Notes: generated from the sequence alone by a model not told the origin. A stretch of 64,000 nucleotides of DNA from Pandoraea eparura (GCF_902459725.1 NZ_CABPSH010000004.1:186001-250000), one strand, 5' to 3'. Counted from the first letter of the stretch, positions 8,359 to 18,010 are shown. Translations and numbers: made by a program.

Positions 8359-9602
8359 GCGTGCCCCAGCAAACGGTCGATGCGCTGGGAGGCCGGCGGA
8401 TGCGAATAGTAGAACGCGGTGTAGACCGGATCGGGCGTGAGCGTCGAGGCGTTGTCCTGGTAGAGCTTGACGAGCGCGTTGACCAGATCGCTGGCTTGCG
8501 TCTGACTGGCGGCGAAGGCGTCGGCCTCGAACTCGTGCTTGCGCGACGTCAGGCTGCCCAGCGGGCTGGCAAAGAAGCCGAATACCGGCAGCACCAGGAA
8601 GAACAGCACCAGCGCCAATGCGTTGTTGCTGCCGGTCAACGACGGCATCACGCCGAGGTCGGTGTAGAACCACGTGCGGCCGATCAGCCACCCGAGCAGG
8701 GCAAGGAAGGCCAGCGACAGCACGAAGGCGACGACCAGACGCTTCATGATGTGGCGACGTTTGAAGTGCCCCAGTTCGTGGGCCAGTACGGCTTCGATCT
8801 CAGCGGGCGAGAGCCGCTCGATAAGCGTATCGAAGAACACGATGCGCTTGGTGCGGCCGAAGCCGCTGAAATAGGCGTTGCCGTGGGCAGATCGCTTCGA
8901 GCCGTCCATCACGAACAAGCCGCGCGCCGCAAAGCCGCAGCGCTGCATCAGTCCCTCGATGCGCTGCGCCAGCGATGCATCCGCGAGCGGCTCGAATTTG
9001 TTGAACATCGGCGCGATGACGTGCGGGAAGATGAACTGCACGAACAGATTGAAACCGACCCAGACGACCCAGGCGTACAGCCACCACAGCGGCCCCGCGC
9101 GCTCCATCAACCACAGCACGACGAAGAGCAGCGGCAGTCCGAGCACCACGCCGATGGCGGTGGCCTTGATCATATCGACGATAAACAGCCCGAGCGACAT
9201 GCGGTTGAAGCCGAAACGCTGTTCGATCACGAATTGCCGCACGTAAGTGAAGGGCAGGTCGACGAGACCGGAAATCAGCAGCACGGCCGCGATCAAAGCG
9301 ATCTGGCCCAGATAGCCTTCGCCGAGCCACTCGGTCACGCCAATATGCAGCAGGTTCAGCCCGCCCAACAGCGTGAAAGCGACGAGCAGCACCGCCTGGG
9401 CAAAGATCTCGGCCATGCCCAGACGGGTGCGGGCGATCGTGTAATCGGCCGCGCGCTGATGGTCGGTCAGTGTGATCGTGTCGGCGAATCGCTCGGGAAC
9501 GGCCGCCCGATGGGCGACCACATGGCGGACCTGACGGGCGGCCAGCCAGAGCTTGGTCAAGACCATCGCCAGCAGGAAGATCACGAAGAGGTAAGTGAGC
9601 AT
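8355..9602 (-). CDS. M48 family zinc metallopeptidase (CAAX protease-like)
   Basis: A 415-residue membrane metalloprotease. The N-terminal membrane region (several helices between residues 1 and 215) is of the Peptidase_M48_N type. The catalytic zinc motif HELGH (in [13 protein letters not shown]) and the third ligand in HEFEADAFA are both present. Relatives are Ste24/HtpX-like proteases in membrane protein quality control. The start at 9602 gives [15 protein letters not shown], but no good ribosome site is visible. Its stop overlaps the rsgA start. orn is divergent. Confidence 0.92.
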   Translation of the reverse strand: MLTYLFVIFLLAMVLTKLWLAARQVRHVVAHRAAVPERFADTITLTDHQRAADYTIARTRLGMAEIFAQAVLLVAFTLLGGLNLLHIGVTEWLGEGYLGQIALIAAVLLISGLVDLPFTYVRQFVIEQRFGFNRMSLGLFIVDMIKATAIGVVLGLPLLFVVLWLMERAGPLWWLYAWVVWVGFNLFVQFIFPHVIAPMFNKFEPLADASLAQRIEGLMQRCGFAARGLFVMDGSKRSAHGNAYFSGFGRTKRIVFFDTLIERLSPAEIEAVLAHELGHFKRRHIMKRLVVAFVLSLAFLALLGWLIGRTWFYTDLGVMPSLTGSNNALALVLFFLVLPVFGFFASPLGSLTSRKHEFEADAFAASQTQASDLVNALVKLYQDNASTLTPDPVYTAFYYSHPPASQRIDRLLGHA

Positions 9603-9704
9603 GCGCTTGAGGAGAATCCGAAGTATGCGAGAATTATAAGTTCTTTCGACCGGCCAGGCGCCTTGCCGGTCGCCCACCGACGTGTTTTCCAGAGTCTTCC
9701 GACC

Positions 9705-10361
9705 ATGTCTGTCATTCCCTCCCAACATCCCACGTCTGCCGATGTCGAGACGACGCTCGCGCGCGCCGAGTTCAATCTGGTCTGGCTCGATATGGAAATG
9801 ACCGGTCTGCAGCCCGACAGCGACCGGATCATCGAGGTGGCGGTCGTCGTCACGGATTCCGCGCTGACGCGCCGCATCGAGGGGCCGGTGTTCGCGATCC
9901 ATCAATCGGACGCCGTGCTCGACGGGATGGACGACTGGAACAAGTCGACCCACGGCCGCTCGGGGCTGATCGATCGCGTGAAGGCGTCAACGATCGACGA
10001 GGCGTCCGCCGAAGCGCAACTGATCGAGTTCCTCTCGCAGTACGTGCCGCCCAACAAATCGCCGATGTGCGGTAATTCGATCTGTCAGGATCGCCGCTTC
10101 ATGGCGCGTTACATGCCCAAGCTCGAGGCGTTCTTCCACTACCGGAACCTCGATGTCAGCACGCTCAAGGAACTGTGCCGCCGCTGGGAACCCACGGTCT
10201 ACAAGGGCTTCACCAAACGGGCCGCCCACACGGCGATGGCCGACATCCACGAGTCGATCGACGAGCTGGTGTACTACCGCGCGCATTTCCTGAAGACGAC
10301 CGTGCCCGGTGCGCCCAGTGCCGCTGATGCGCCGGATGCGCCGACGTCCACCCCGGCCTAA
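9705..10361 (+). CDS. orn: Oligoribonuclease
   Basis: Orn is the DEDDh 3'-5' exonuclease that degrades di- to pentaribonucleotides, including pGpG from c-di-GMP breakdown. The 218-residue protein shows the metal residues in [18 protein letters not shown] and in [10 protein letters not shown]. The final motif is [14 protein letters not shown], with catalytic His and Asp. The C-terminus carries a low-complexity Ala/Pro/Asp tail beyond the usual end (about 181 residues in E. coli). It starts at ATG 9705, divergent from the M48 peptidase gene. Confidence 0.97.
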   Translation: MSVIPSQHPTSADVETTLARAEFNLVWLDMEMTGLQPDSDRIIEVAVVVTDSALTRRIEGPVFAIHQSDAVLDGMDDWNKSTHGRSGLIDRVKASTIDEASAEAQLIEFLSQYVPPNKSPMCGNSICQDRRFMARYMPKLEAFFHYRNLDVSTLKELCRRWEPTVYKGFTKRAAHTAMADIHESIDELVYYRAHFLKTTVPGAPSAADAPDAPTSTPA

Positions 10362-10380
10362 TCTCTGCCAGACCCCACAC

Positions 10381-10404
10381 AACGCCAGCGACATTGCTGG
10401 CGTT
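10381..10404 (+). terminator. Hairpin after orn
   Basis: Arms AACGCCAGC (10381-10389) and GCTGGCGTT (10396-10404) with a 6-nt loop, 20 bp after orn. It is followed by GTGCTTTGG rather than a full T run, so it is a weak or Rho-assisted terminator. Confidence 0.55.
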
Positions 10405-10467
10405 GTGCTTTGGATGTCCGAAGCGAATGGCCCGCAACGCCCCGTCGTCTGACCCTTAGGTAGGCCA

Positions 10468-10506
10468 TCAAGTCAGGTGCTCAAGTCAGGCGCTCAAGTC
10501 AGGCAA
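10468..10506. repeat. Three tandem 13-bp repeats at the mog 3' end
   Basis: Units TCAAGTCAGGTGC (10468), TCAAGTCAGGCGC (10481) and TCAAGTCAGGCAA (10494) lie head to tail. They end one base before the mog stop codon (10508-10510), and the mog end itself begins another degenerate copy (ATCAAGCCGG). This looks like slippage expansion. Confidence 0.75.
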
Positions 10507-10507
10507 A

Positions 10508-11128
10508 TCAAGCCGGTTTCGGCGCGCGAATGGCGTTCTTGGGGCGGAAGGCCTTGCAGACGGCCTCATCGGTCTCGATGTAGGGGCCGCCGATCAGGTC
10601 GATGCAATACGGCACGGCCGCAAAGATGCCGGGCACGATCGACTGTCCGTCCGCGTCGCGCAGCCCTTCGAGCGTTTCCTTGATCGACTTGGGCTGGCCG
10701 GGCAGGTTGATGATGAGCGCGGCATGGTCGGCGCTCTCGCGGATCACGGCGACCTGGCGCGACAGGATGGCCGTCGGCACGAAGCGCAGACTGATCTGGC
10801 GCATCTGCTCCCCGAAGCCCGGCATTTCCTTCGTGCCGGCCCGCAACGTGGCCTCGGGTGTGACATCGCGCCGGGCAGGGCCCGTGCCGCCGGTGGTGAG
10901 CACCAGGTCGCACTGCTTCGCGTCGACGAGATCGATCAGTGTGGCGGTAATGCCGTCGGCGTCATCGGGAATCAGGCGCGTTTCGGCCACCCAGGGGGAT
11001 AGGAGCGCGGTGCCGAGCCACGCCTGGAGCGCCGGAATGCCCTGATCGTCATACGTGCCCTGGCTCGCCCGATCGCTGATCGAGACGAGGCCTACGCGCA
11101 GTTCGTCCGGATGTGAGCGGGCGGCCAT
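10508..11128 (-). CDS. mog: Molybdopterin adenylyltransferase
   Basis: A 206-residue protein of the MoaB/Mog fold, which adenylates molybdopterin before molybdenum insertion. Motifs: VGLVSISDRASQGTYDDQGIP (shown here as LVSISDRASQGTYDDQGIP) at the N-terminus, the phosphate loop TTGGTGPARRDVTPEAT near residue 90, and NLPGQPKSIKETL near 150. Length is close to E. coli Mog (195). ATG 11128 was chosen over the adjacent GTG. It overlaps the yjgA stop as TGATG, so the two genes are translationally coupled. Confidence 0.93.
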   Translation of the reverse strand: MAARSHPDELRVGLVSISDRASQGTYDDQGIPALQAWLGTALLSPWVAETRLIPDDADGITATLIDLVDAKQCDLVLTTGGTGPARRDVTPEATLRAGTKEMPGFGEQMRQISLRFVPTAILSRQVAVIRESADHAALIINLPGQPKSIKETLEGLRDADGQSIVPGIFAAVPYCIDLIGGPYIETDEAVCKAFRPKNAIRAPKPA

Positions 11129-11733
11129 CACTCTTCCTCGCGGGTTGGGAATTCCGGCAGTTCGTTTTCGGCCTCATCCGAAGTTTCGGCGTCGGACGAT
11201 CCGGTGCCAAGCAGATCCTTGAGCGCTTGAAATAGCTCGCGAAAGGCTTTCGGCGGTTTTTGCGCGGCCTGTTCCCGGCGGGCGTTGCGAATCAGCGTGC
11301 GCAGTTGCTGGGCGTCGGCCTGCGGATGCTGGGCGAGCAACTCGGTGAGGGCCTCATCCTTCGCCAGCAGGCGCTCGCGCCAGCGCTCGAGCGCGTGCAG
11401 CTTGGCCGTTTCCGCCTTCGATACGCCCTTGATGACATCGAGCGCGCGGCGAATCGCGTCGACTTCCGACTCATGCAGCGTGCGCATTTGCTTGCCCACG
11501 TACTGCATCTGACGGCGGCGGCCTTCGTGTGCGGTGATCTTGCGGCAGTCCTTGACGGCCTGTTCGAGATTCTCGGGCATCGGCACGCGGGCGAGCGCGT
11601 CCTTGGCCAGGTTGACCAGTTCTTCGCCCAGATCCTGCAAGGCATGCGATTCGCGCTTGCGCTGGGATTTGCTCGGGCCTTCGTCGGAAAGCTCGGCATG
11701 GGCGATACGGTTATAGCGTTGAATATGCGTCAT
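11128..11733 (-). CDS. yjgA: Ribosome biogenesis factor YjgA (DarP)
   Basis: A 201-residue charged helical protein of the YjgA/DUF615 family, a factor bound to late 50S precursors. Typical stretches are [20 protein letters not shown] and [14 protein letters not shown]. The ATG at 11733 gives the N-terminus [12 protein letters not shown]; the open frame extends further upstream, but into the divergent spacer to pmbA. The C-terminal 30 residues are acidic. It is followed without a gap by mog. Confidence 0.93.
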   Translation of the reverse strand: MTHIQRYNRIAHAELSDEGPSKSQRKRESHALQDLGEELVNLAKDALARVPMPENLEQAVKDCRKITAHEGRRRQMQYVGKQMRTLHESEVDAIRRALDVIKGVSKAETAKLHALERWRERLLAKDEALTELLAQHPQADAQQLRTLIRNARREQAAQKPPKAFRELFQALKDLLGTGSSDAETSDEAENELPEFPTREEE

Positions 11734-11848
11734 GGGCGCTATTGTAGCGCGGCGCGCGCCGACCAAATAGTTGCCGGGCCTTCGCACGATGGCGAGGAAG
11801 TCGCGCTAAGATGGCGGTTCCTATTCAGCCACTGACCGAATCGCGCCG

Positions 11849-13207
11849 ATGTCCCAAGCGACCCAGCACTTCACGCATACCCAGGATCAACTCAAGGAAA
11901 TCGTCAGCGACGTACTACAGTACGCCCGTTCGCTCGGCGCCACCGACGCGGCGGCCGAGATCTCCGAGGGCGATGGCCTGTCGGTCTCGGTGCGCCGTGG
12001 CAAGGTCGAGACCATCGAGCGCAACCGCGACAAGCTGGTGGGCGTGACGGTGTTCATCGGCCAGCGTCGCGGCAACGCCAGCACGTCGGACTTCTCGCGC
12101 AAGGCGCTGCACGACACGGTCGACGCGGCCTACAACATTGCGCGTTTCACTGCGGAAGACGACTGCGCCGGGCTCGCCGAGTCCGAACTACTGGAGATGC
12201 ACCCGCAAGACTTGTCATTGTTTCATCCGTGGGACATCACGGCCGACGAGGCCGTCGAGCTGGCGCGACGCGCCGAGACGGCGGCGTTCGAAGTGAGCCC
12301 CCTGATCCGGAATTCCGAAGGGGCCGGCGTGTCGGCCCAGCACTCGCAATTCATGCTGGGCACGACCCGTGGCTTTCTCTCGGGGTATCCGTATTCGCGT
12401 CATTACCTCTCGGTCTCGCCCATTGCCGGCTCGGGCAGCCATATGCAGCGCGACGACTGGTACTCGTCCAAGCGCGCCGCCGGGGACCTGGCTTCGCCCG
12501 AAGCGGTGGGCCACTATGCCGCCGAGCGCGCGCTGGCCCGCCTGCACGCGCGCAAGCTGTCCACGCGCAAGTGCGCGGTGCTGTTCGAGGCGCCGCTCGC
12601 CGCCGGTCTGCTGGGGGCGTTCGTGCAGGGCGTGAGCGGTGGCGCGCTGTATCGCAAGGCTACGTTCCTGGTCGACAGCCTGGGCAAGCCGGTGTTTGCC
12701 GATCACGTCGGCATTTACGAAGACCCGCACGTGCCACGCGCCATGGGCAGTGCCCCGTACGACGAAGAGGGCGTGAGAACGCGCGCCCGTGACGTCGTGA
12801 GCGACGGCGTGGTGCAGGGCTACTTCCTGTCGACCTATTCGGCCCGAAAGCTCGGCATGCAAACGACCGGTAACGCCGGCGGTTCGCACAACCTGCGCAT
12901 GTACAGCAAGCTCACCGCGCCGACGGACGACTTCCGCGCGATGTTGCGCAAACTCGGCACCGGCCTGCTCGTGACCGAACTGATGGGGCAGGGCGTGAAC
13001 TATGTGACGGGCGATTATTCGCGTGGCGCGTCGGGTTTCTGGGTGGAGAACGGCGAAATCCAGTATCCGGTCGAGGAGATCACGCTGGCGGGCAACCTGA
13101 ACGACATGTTCCGGCAGATCGTTGCCATCGGGGCCGATGCCCTCGTGCGCGGCACCAAGGAGGTCGGGTCAATCCTGATTGAACAAATGACCATCGCTGG
13201 TCATTGA
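11849..13207 (+). CDS. pmbA: Metalloprotease PmbA (TldE)
   Basis: A 452-residue member of the TldD/PmbA family, which together with TldD processes microcin B17 and other peptides and degrades CcdA. TldE itself lacks the zinc motif, consistent with the absence of HExxxH here. Typical stretches are AEISEGDGLSVSVRRGKVET near residue 35 and GNAGGSHNLRM near 345. The C-terminus has TGDYSRGASGFWVENGEI. It is divergent from yjgA, the usual order in this family of bacteria. tldD is not in the window. Confidence 0.95.
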   Translation: MSQATQHFTHTQDQLKEIVSDVLQYARSLGATDAAAEISEGDGLSVSVRRGKVETIERNRDKLVGVTVFIGQRRGNASTSDFSRKALHDTVDAAYNIARFTAEDDCAGLAESELLEMHPQDLSLFHPWDITADEAVELARRAETAAFEVSPLIRNSEGAGVSAQHSQFMLGTTRGFLSGYPYSRHYLSVSPIAGSGSHMQRDDWYSSKRAAGDLASPEAVGHYAAERALARLHARKLSTRKCAVLFEAPLAAGLLGAFVQGVSGGALYRKATFLVDSLGKPVFADHVGIYEDPHVPRAMGSAPYDEEGVRTRARDVVSDGVVQGYFLSTYSARKLGMQTTGNAGGSHNLRMYSKLTAPTDDFRAMLRKLGTGLLVTELMGQGVNYVTGDYSRGASGFWVENGEIQYPVEEITLAGNLNDMFRQIVAIGADALVRGTKEVGSILIEQMTIAGH

Positions 13208-13319
13208 TGCTGCAAAACGCCGTTGCGACGCCATAAGCGCGTTGCATTTTTGCGCCGCAACGGGGCAAAACCCCATTTGTCGTGCCCGATACAGGCAGTT
13301 TGCGTTATGCTTGGGAGTT

Positions 13320-13341
13320 TTCTTAAGCCGTGGCTTAAGAA
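13320..13341. promoter_or_regulatory. 10-bp-arm palindrome upstream of livJ (candidate operator)
   Basis: TTCTTAAGCC and GGCTTAAGAA form a perfect inverted repeat around a GT centre, 85 bp ahead of livJ. It sits just after a T-rich stretch. It has no T run behind it, so a dimeric repressor or activator site is more likely than a terminator. The cognate regulator is unknown. Confidence 0.55.
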
Positions 13342-13425
13342 CCGACGCGGTAGTTAGGGTAATGGGCGCGCTCACAAGGCGCGCTTTCTCATAACTAGAG
13401 ACTAGGAATTGGAGGAAGAAGACTC

Positions 13426-14577
13426 ATGAAAAGCACCATGACCAAGTTGCTGAGCGCACTTGTCGCTACGGGGATGGTGGCTGCGGCCCACGCAGCCGAT
13501 CTGAAGATCGGTGTGGCCGAGGCACTGTCGGGCGGTGCGGCGCAATATGGCGCCGCCATCAAGAACGGTTTCCAGCTCGCGGCTGACGAAATCAACGCCG
13601 CCGGCGGCGTGAACGGCAACAAGCTTGTGCTGCAGGTCGAAGACGAACAGGGCAAGAAGGAAGAAGCGATCAACGTTTTCAAGAAGTTGATCTTCCAGGA
13701 CAAGGTGCTCATGGTCTTCGGCCCGACGTTGTCGAACTCGGCGCAGGCGGCCGACCCGATCGCGCAAGCCAGCAAGACGGTGGCGTTCGGCACGTCGAAC
13801 ACGGCGGACGGCATCACATCCATCGGCGACTACATCTTCCGTAATTCGGTGACCGAAGCCGACGTGCTGCCCGAGACCATCAAGGTCGCGACCAAGCACA
13901 CGGGCATCAAGAAGGTCGCGGTGCTGTACGGCAACGACGACGTGTTCACCAAGAGCGGCTACGACAACTTCAAGAAGGCGCTGGCCGATCTGAAGATCCC
14001 GGTCACGACGACCGAGACGTTCGCCAAGGGCGACGTGGACTTCAAGGCGCAGCTCACGAAGATCAAGGCGAGCAACCCGGACGCCATCGTGCTGTCGGCC
14101 CTGATCGCCGAAGGCGCGCCGATCATGGTGCAGGCGCGTCAGTTGGGCATCAATGTGCCGTTCATCGGCGGCAACGGGATGAACTCGGTCAAGGTGTTCG
14201 ATCTGGCCAAGGGCAGCTCGGACGGCCTGTGGGTGGGTAGCCCGTGGTCGATCGAGAACAACACGCCGGCGAACACGAAGTTCATCGCGGCCTACAAGGC
14301 GAAGTACAACATGGCCCCGGACCAGTTCGCGGCGCAAGCCTATGACGCGATGTATATCGCAGCCGGCGCAATCAAGAGCGTGAAGCTCTCGGGCAACCTG
14401 GAAGCCGACCGCAAGGCACTGCGCGACGCGCTGCCGAAGGCCACGCACGACGGCGCCACGGGCAAGTTCGCATTCCGTCAGGCCATGGGCAAGAACGGCA
14501 AGCCGGCCGGGTACGACGCACAACAGGCGCCGATCGTCAGCGTGACGAAGGGCAACAAGTACGTCATCGAGAAGTAA
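13426..14577 (+). CDS. livJ: Branched-chain amino acid ABC transporter, periplasmic binding protein
   Basis: A 383-residue periplasmic binding protein of the LivJ type. The signal peptide ends at AAAHA (residue 23), giving the mature start ADLKIGVAEALSGG. It contains the type I fold with ADEINAAGGVNG near residue 57 and FKKLIFQDKVLMVFGPTLS near 83. A GGAGGAAG ribosome site precedes the ATG. The substrate is probably a branched-chain or other neutral amino acid, but cannot be told from sequence alone. It heads the livJHMGF importer. Confidence 0.9.
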   Translation: MKSTMTKLLSALVATGMVAAAHAADLKIGVAEALSGGAAQYGAAIKNGFQLAADEINAAGGVNGNKLVLQVEDEQGKKEEAINVFKKLIFQDKVLMVFGPTLSNSAQAADPIAQASKTVAFGTSNTADGITSIGDYIFRNSVTEADVLPETIKVATKHTGIKKVAVLYGNDDVFTKSGYDNFKKALADLKIPVTTTETFAKGDVDFKAQLTKIKASNPDAIVLSALIAEGAPIMVQARQLGINVPFIGGNGMNSVKVFDLAKGSSDGLWVGSPWSIENNTPANTKFIAAYKAKYNMAPDQFAAQAYDAMYIAAGAIKSVKLSGNLEADRKALRDALPKATHDGATGKFAFRQAMGKNGKPAGYDAQQAPIVSVTKGNKYVIEK

Positions 14578-14606
14578 GCAGCCCGGCAGTACTTGAAGAA
14601 GTCCGC

Positions 14607-14638
14607 ATGGGCGTAGAGCTGAAAGGCGCTACGCCCAT
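14607..14638 (+). promoter_or_regulatory. Stem-loop between livJ and livH
   Basis: ATGGGCGTAG (14607-14616) and CTACGCCCAT (14629-14638) form a perfect 10-bp stem with a 12-nt loop and no T run. In operons of this kind such a hairpin often protects the binding-protein mRNA from 3' decay and lowers downstream expression; that role is inferred. Confidence 0.6.
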
Positions 14639-14707
14639 CGGCGTTTCTGGCGCACGCCGTACCCCCGTGCGGCGCGTGTCCCCGTCCCTCAGGCTGGAAT
14701 AATCACC

Positions 14708-15589
14708 ATGCTGGAACAGCAACTCGTCAACGCGCTCTCCCTCGGGTGCGTGTACGCCTTGTTCGCGCTCGGGTTCACCCTCGTGTTCGGCATTCTCGGC
14801 GTTATCAATCTCTCGCACGGCGCAGTCTTCATGGTCGGTGCCTATGCGGCGCTGCAAGCCGTCGTGCGCCTTCATCTGCCGCTGTGGGCGGCCATCGTCA
14901 CGGCGGTCGTCGTGGCGGGTCTGGTCGGCTTGCTCATCGATGTGCTGGTGCTCAAACCGTTGCGCAAGCGCGGTGCGCCTCACCTGATTCCAATGATCGC
15001 CACCATTGGCGTGGGCATTCTGCTCAACAACGGAGTGCAGGGCATTTTCGGTGCGGAAAACCTGCGGTTCCCATATGAACTCGTGCCGCAGGACACCCTG
15101 ACCGTGGCCGGCGTGCACATGACGGTGCTGGAGCTCGCGATCATCTTCATCTCGTTTGCGCTCATGGCCGTGCTCATTGCCACGATCAAGAAGACGCAAC
15201 TCGGGCGCGCGCTGCGTGCCATTGCCGAGTCGCCGAAGGCGGCCTATCTGCTCGGCATCAACGTCGAGGGTCTGTTCCTGGCGACGTCGTTTGCCGCGGC
15301 GGGGCTGGGCGGCATGGCGGGGGTGCTGATCGGGCTTTACTCCAACGCCGTTTTCCCGCTGATGGGCCAGCCGATGCTGCACAAGGGGATTGCGGTCATC
15401 ATTCTCGGCGGCATGGGCGACATTCGCGGCGCGATGATCGGTGGCCTGTTTCTCGGCTTCGCGGAAGTGCTGTCGGTCGCGTATATCGGCTCGAACATGC
15501 GTGACGCCGTCGCGTTCGGCCTGTTGTTCCTGATCCTGCTGGTGCGTCCGCAGGGGTTGTTCGGCAAAGTGCTCGAACGCAAAGCGTAA
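14708..15589 (+). CDS. livH: Branched-chain amino acid ABC transporter, permease LivH
   Basis: A 293-residue inner-membrane permease with about eight hydrophobic segments. Family stretches: GFTLVFGILGVINLSHGAV near residue 22, and RALRAIAESPKAAYLLGINV near 170, which is the loop that contacts the ATPase. The C-terminus has AVIILGGMGDIRGAMIGG. It lies 130 bp after livJ and 13 bp ahead of livM. Confidence 0.92.
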   Translation: MLEQQLVNALSLGCVYALFALGFTLVFGILGVINLSHGAVFMVGAYAALQAVVRLHLPLWAAIVTAVVVAGLVGLLIDVLVLKPLRKRGAPHLIPMIATIGVGILLNNGVQGIFGAENLRFPYELVPQDTLTVAGVHMTVLELAIIFISFALMAVLIATIKKTQLGRALRAIAESPKAAYLLGINVEGLFLATSFAAAGLGGMAGVLIGLYSNAVFPLMGQPMLHKGIAVIILGGMGDIRGAMIGGLFLGFAEVLSVAYIGSNMRDAVAFGLLFLILLVRPQGLFGKVLERKA

Positions 15590-15602
15590 TCACGGGGGCG
15601 CA

Positions 15603-16478
15603 ATGGACTGGTTTAACAATTTCTGGGCGGTTTATAGCAACCTGGTGCTGACACTTGGCACCAACGCGCTGCTGGCCCTGTCGATTTACCTCACGCTCTC
15701 GTGCGGCATGCTGGCCATGGCCAATGCCGCGTTCATGGGTATCGGCGCGTACACGGCGGCCTTGCTCACGATGAACTACGACGCGCCGTTTGCGGTGTCG
15801 CTGGCGGGGGGCATGGCCGCGCCGGCGCTGATCGCCTTCATCATCGGCAAGCCGACGCTGCGTCTGTCGGGCGTGTATCTTGCCATGGCAACGCTGGGCT
15901 TCGGTGAAGTCGTGCGCGTGCTGATTCTCAACACGGAAGACCTCACCGGCGGTGCGCTGGGCCTGAACGGCATTCCGCAACTCACCCAGTGGTGGCACGT
16001 GGCGGGCGCCGTGGTGATTTCGCTCGCTGTGCTGTGGCGCCTGCGCCGCTCCAAGGTGGGCCGTGCGTTCGAAGCCATCAAGGAAGACGAAACGGCGGCG
16101 GGCCTCATGGGCATCAACGTCACCGGCTACAAGATGCTGGCGTTCGTGCTGGGGGCGGTGCTGGCCGGGCTGGCCGGGGCGCTCAATGCGCATCTGACGT
16201 TCTTCATCGGACCGAATGAATTCGGCTTCGACCGTGGCGTGGAGATTCTCACCATGGCAATTCTTGGCGGCATCAACGGGCTGATCGGGCCGGTGCTTGG
16301 CAGCACGATTCTCACGCTGCTGCCCGAGATGCTGCGGGCTTTCGACGCCTTCCGTCTTGTGGTCAACGGCCTGATTCTGGTGCTGATCGTGCTGTTCCTG
16401 CCCAAGGGCATTTGGGATCCGATGCGCTTTCGCCGGTGGTTCCGTGCCGGCAAGACGCGTTCGGCCTCTTCCACATAA
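15603..16478 (+). CDS. livM: Branched-chain amino acid ABC transporter, permease LivM
   Basis: A 291-residue second permease of the importer. It contains LTLSCGMLAMANAAFMGIGA near residue 30, LRLSGVYLAMATLGFGEVVR near 85 and the ATPase-contact loop GRAFEAIKEDETAAGLMGIN near 150. It ends in a basic cytoplasmic tail. It is 13 bp after livH and 18 bp ahead of livG. Confidence 0.92.
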   Translation: MDWFNNFWAVYSNLVLTLGTNALLALSIYLTLSCGMLAMANAAFMGIGAYTAALLTMNYDAPFAVSLAGGMAAPALIAFIIGKPTLRLSGVYLAMATLGFGEVVRVLILNTEDLTGGALGLNGIPQLTQWWHVAGAVVISLAVLWRLRRSKVGRAFEAIKEDETAAGLMGINVTGYKMLAFVLGAVLAGLAGALNAHLTFFIGPNEFGFDRGVEILTMAILGGINGLIGPVLGSTILTLLPEMLRAFDAFRLVVNGLILVLIVLFLPKGIWDPMRFRRWFRAGKTRSASST

Positions 16479-16496
16479 GCGGACGGGGGATACGAC

Positions 16497-17300
16497 ATGC
16501 TCAAGCTTTCCAATATTTCCAAACGATTCGGTGGTCTGCACGTTCTCCAGGACGTGAACATCGAGGTGCCGCAAGGCACGATCTTCGGCCTGATCGGCCC
16601 GAACGGGGCGGGGAAAACGACCGTCTTCAACCTGATCACCGGCCTGTTGCAGCCTACGGGCGGCAGCATCACGTTCGACGGCGAGAGTCTGGTGGGGCAG
16701 AAGCCGCATCGGATTACGCAGCGCGGCATTGCCCGCACGTTCCAGAACATCCGTGTCTTCAAGGAGATGACGCTGATCGAGAACGTGGTGGTCGGCATGC
16801 ACCGGCACCTCTCGTATGGCCCGGCAGGCTTGCTGCTGTCGCTGCCGGGGTATCGCGAGATGGAGAAGCGCTCGCGCGAGCGGGCGCTTGAGCTGCTCTC
16901 GTGGGTGAAGCTCGATCACAAGGCGCACGACATTGCCGACAACCTGTCGTACGGCGACCAGCGCAAGCTCGAACTGGCCCGGGCGCTGGCGACCGAGCCC
17001 AAGCTGCTGCTGCTCGACGAGCCGGTCGCCGGCATGAACACGGGGGAGAAGGTCGATCTCATGAGCGAGATCGAGAACATCAAGGCGCGTGGTTACACGA
17101 TCTTCATGATCGAGCACGACATGCGTTTTGTGATGGGGTTGTGCGAGCGCATCGCCGTGTTGAACTTCGGGCGCATCATCGCTGAAGGCAGTCCCGACGA
17201 GATCAAGCATAACCCGCAGGTCATCGAGGCCTATCTCGGCCGCGATGACGATGACGACGATGCGGCTGCCCTCGCGGCTGGCGCGGAGGACAAGGCATGA
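16497..17300 (+). CDS. livG: Branched-chain amino acid ABC transporter, ATPase LivG
   Basis: A 267-residue ABC ATPase. Walker A is GPNGAGKTT (residues 34-42). The signature is NLSYGDQRKLELARAL, with the SYGDQ variant usual for LivG. Walker B is LLLLDEPVAGMN and the switch histidine lies in IEHDMRFV. The C-terminus carries a run of six aspartates and an Ala-rich tail beyond the family end. Its stop overlaps the livF start (ATGA). Confidence 0.94.
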   Translation: MLKLSNISKRFGGLHVLQDVNIEVPQGTIFGLIGPNGAGKTTVFNLITGLLQPTGGSITFDGESLVGQKPHRITQRGIARTFQNIRVFKEMTLIENVVVGMHRHLSYGPAGLLLSLPGYREMEKRSRERALELLSWVKLDHKAHDIADNLSYGDQRKLELARALATEPKLLLLDEPVAGMNTGEKVDLMSEIENIKARGYTIFMIEHDMRFVMGLCERIAVLNFGRIIAEGSPDEIKHNPQVIEAYLGRDDDDDDAAALAAGAEDKA

Positions 17301-18010
17301 GCGCGCTGCTCGAAGTGAAGGGCCTGAAGGTGGCCTATGGGCATATCGAAGCCGTGAAGGGCGTCGACTTCTCGTTGCGCGAGCATGAGATCACCTCGCT
17401 GGTCGGTGCCAATGGCGCGGGCAAGTCGACGACGCTGCTTGCGCTGTCGGGTCTCATCAAGAAGCAGGCGGGCACGATTCTCTTCGAAGGGGAAGATGTC
17501 GGCGGTCTGGCGCCGAACAAGATCGTGCAGCGCGGGCTGGTGCAGGTGGCCGAGGGACGCGCCACGCTCACGACGATGTCCGTGCGCGAGAACCTGGAGC
17601 TTGGCGCCTACACGCGTCGCGACAAGCAGAACGTGAAGGCGGATCTGGACAAGGTGCTGGGGCGCTTTCCGCGGCTGGCTGAGCGTATCGAGCAGATGGC
17701 CGGGAACTTGTCGGGGGGCGAACAGCAGATGTTGGCCATTGGCCGTGCGCTGATGGCGCGGCCACGGCTGTTGCTGCTCGACGAGCCGTCGATGGGGCTT
17801 GCGCCGATCATCGTGCAGGGCATCTTCAACACGCTCAGGGAAATCAACGCCGAAGGGCTGACCATCTTCCTGGTGGAGCAGAACGTGCGTCAGGCGCTGA
17901 AGATTGCGCAACATGGCTACGTGCTCGAAACCGGTAAGGTGGTGCTCGAAGATACCGGGCGCAATCTGCTCGGGAATCCTCGCGTGCTCGAGGCGTATCT
18001 GGGCGGTTGA
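17297..18010 (+). CDS. livF: Branched-chain amino acid ABC transporter, ATPase LivF
   Basis: A 237-residue ABC ATPase. Walker A is GANGAGKSTT near residue 38, the signature is NLSGGEQQMLAIGRALM near 137, and Walker B is LLLLDEPSMGLAP. The 237-residue length matches LivF. The start overlaps livG by 4 bp, so the two ATPases are made in step. It is the last gene of the importer and is followed by a terminator. Confidence 0.94.
   Translation: MSALLEVKGLKVAYGHIEAVKGVDFSLREHEITSLVGANGAGKSTTLLALSGLIKKQAGTILFEGEDVGGLAPNKIVQRGLVQVAEGRATLTTMSVRENLELGAYTRRDKQNVKADLDKVLGRFPRLAERIEQMAGNLSGGEQQMLAIGRALMARPRLLLLDEPSMGLAPIIVQGIFNTLREINAEGLTIFLVEQNVRQALKIAQHGYVLETGKVVLEDTGRNLLGNPRVLEAYLGG

Noticed and set aside
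15399-17210. A 603-codon minus-strand frame over the liv genes
   Set aside because: It is antisense to livM and livG, with no recognisable domain and Gln/His/Arg-rich sequence.
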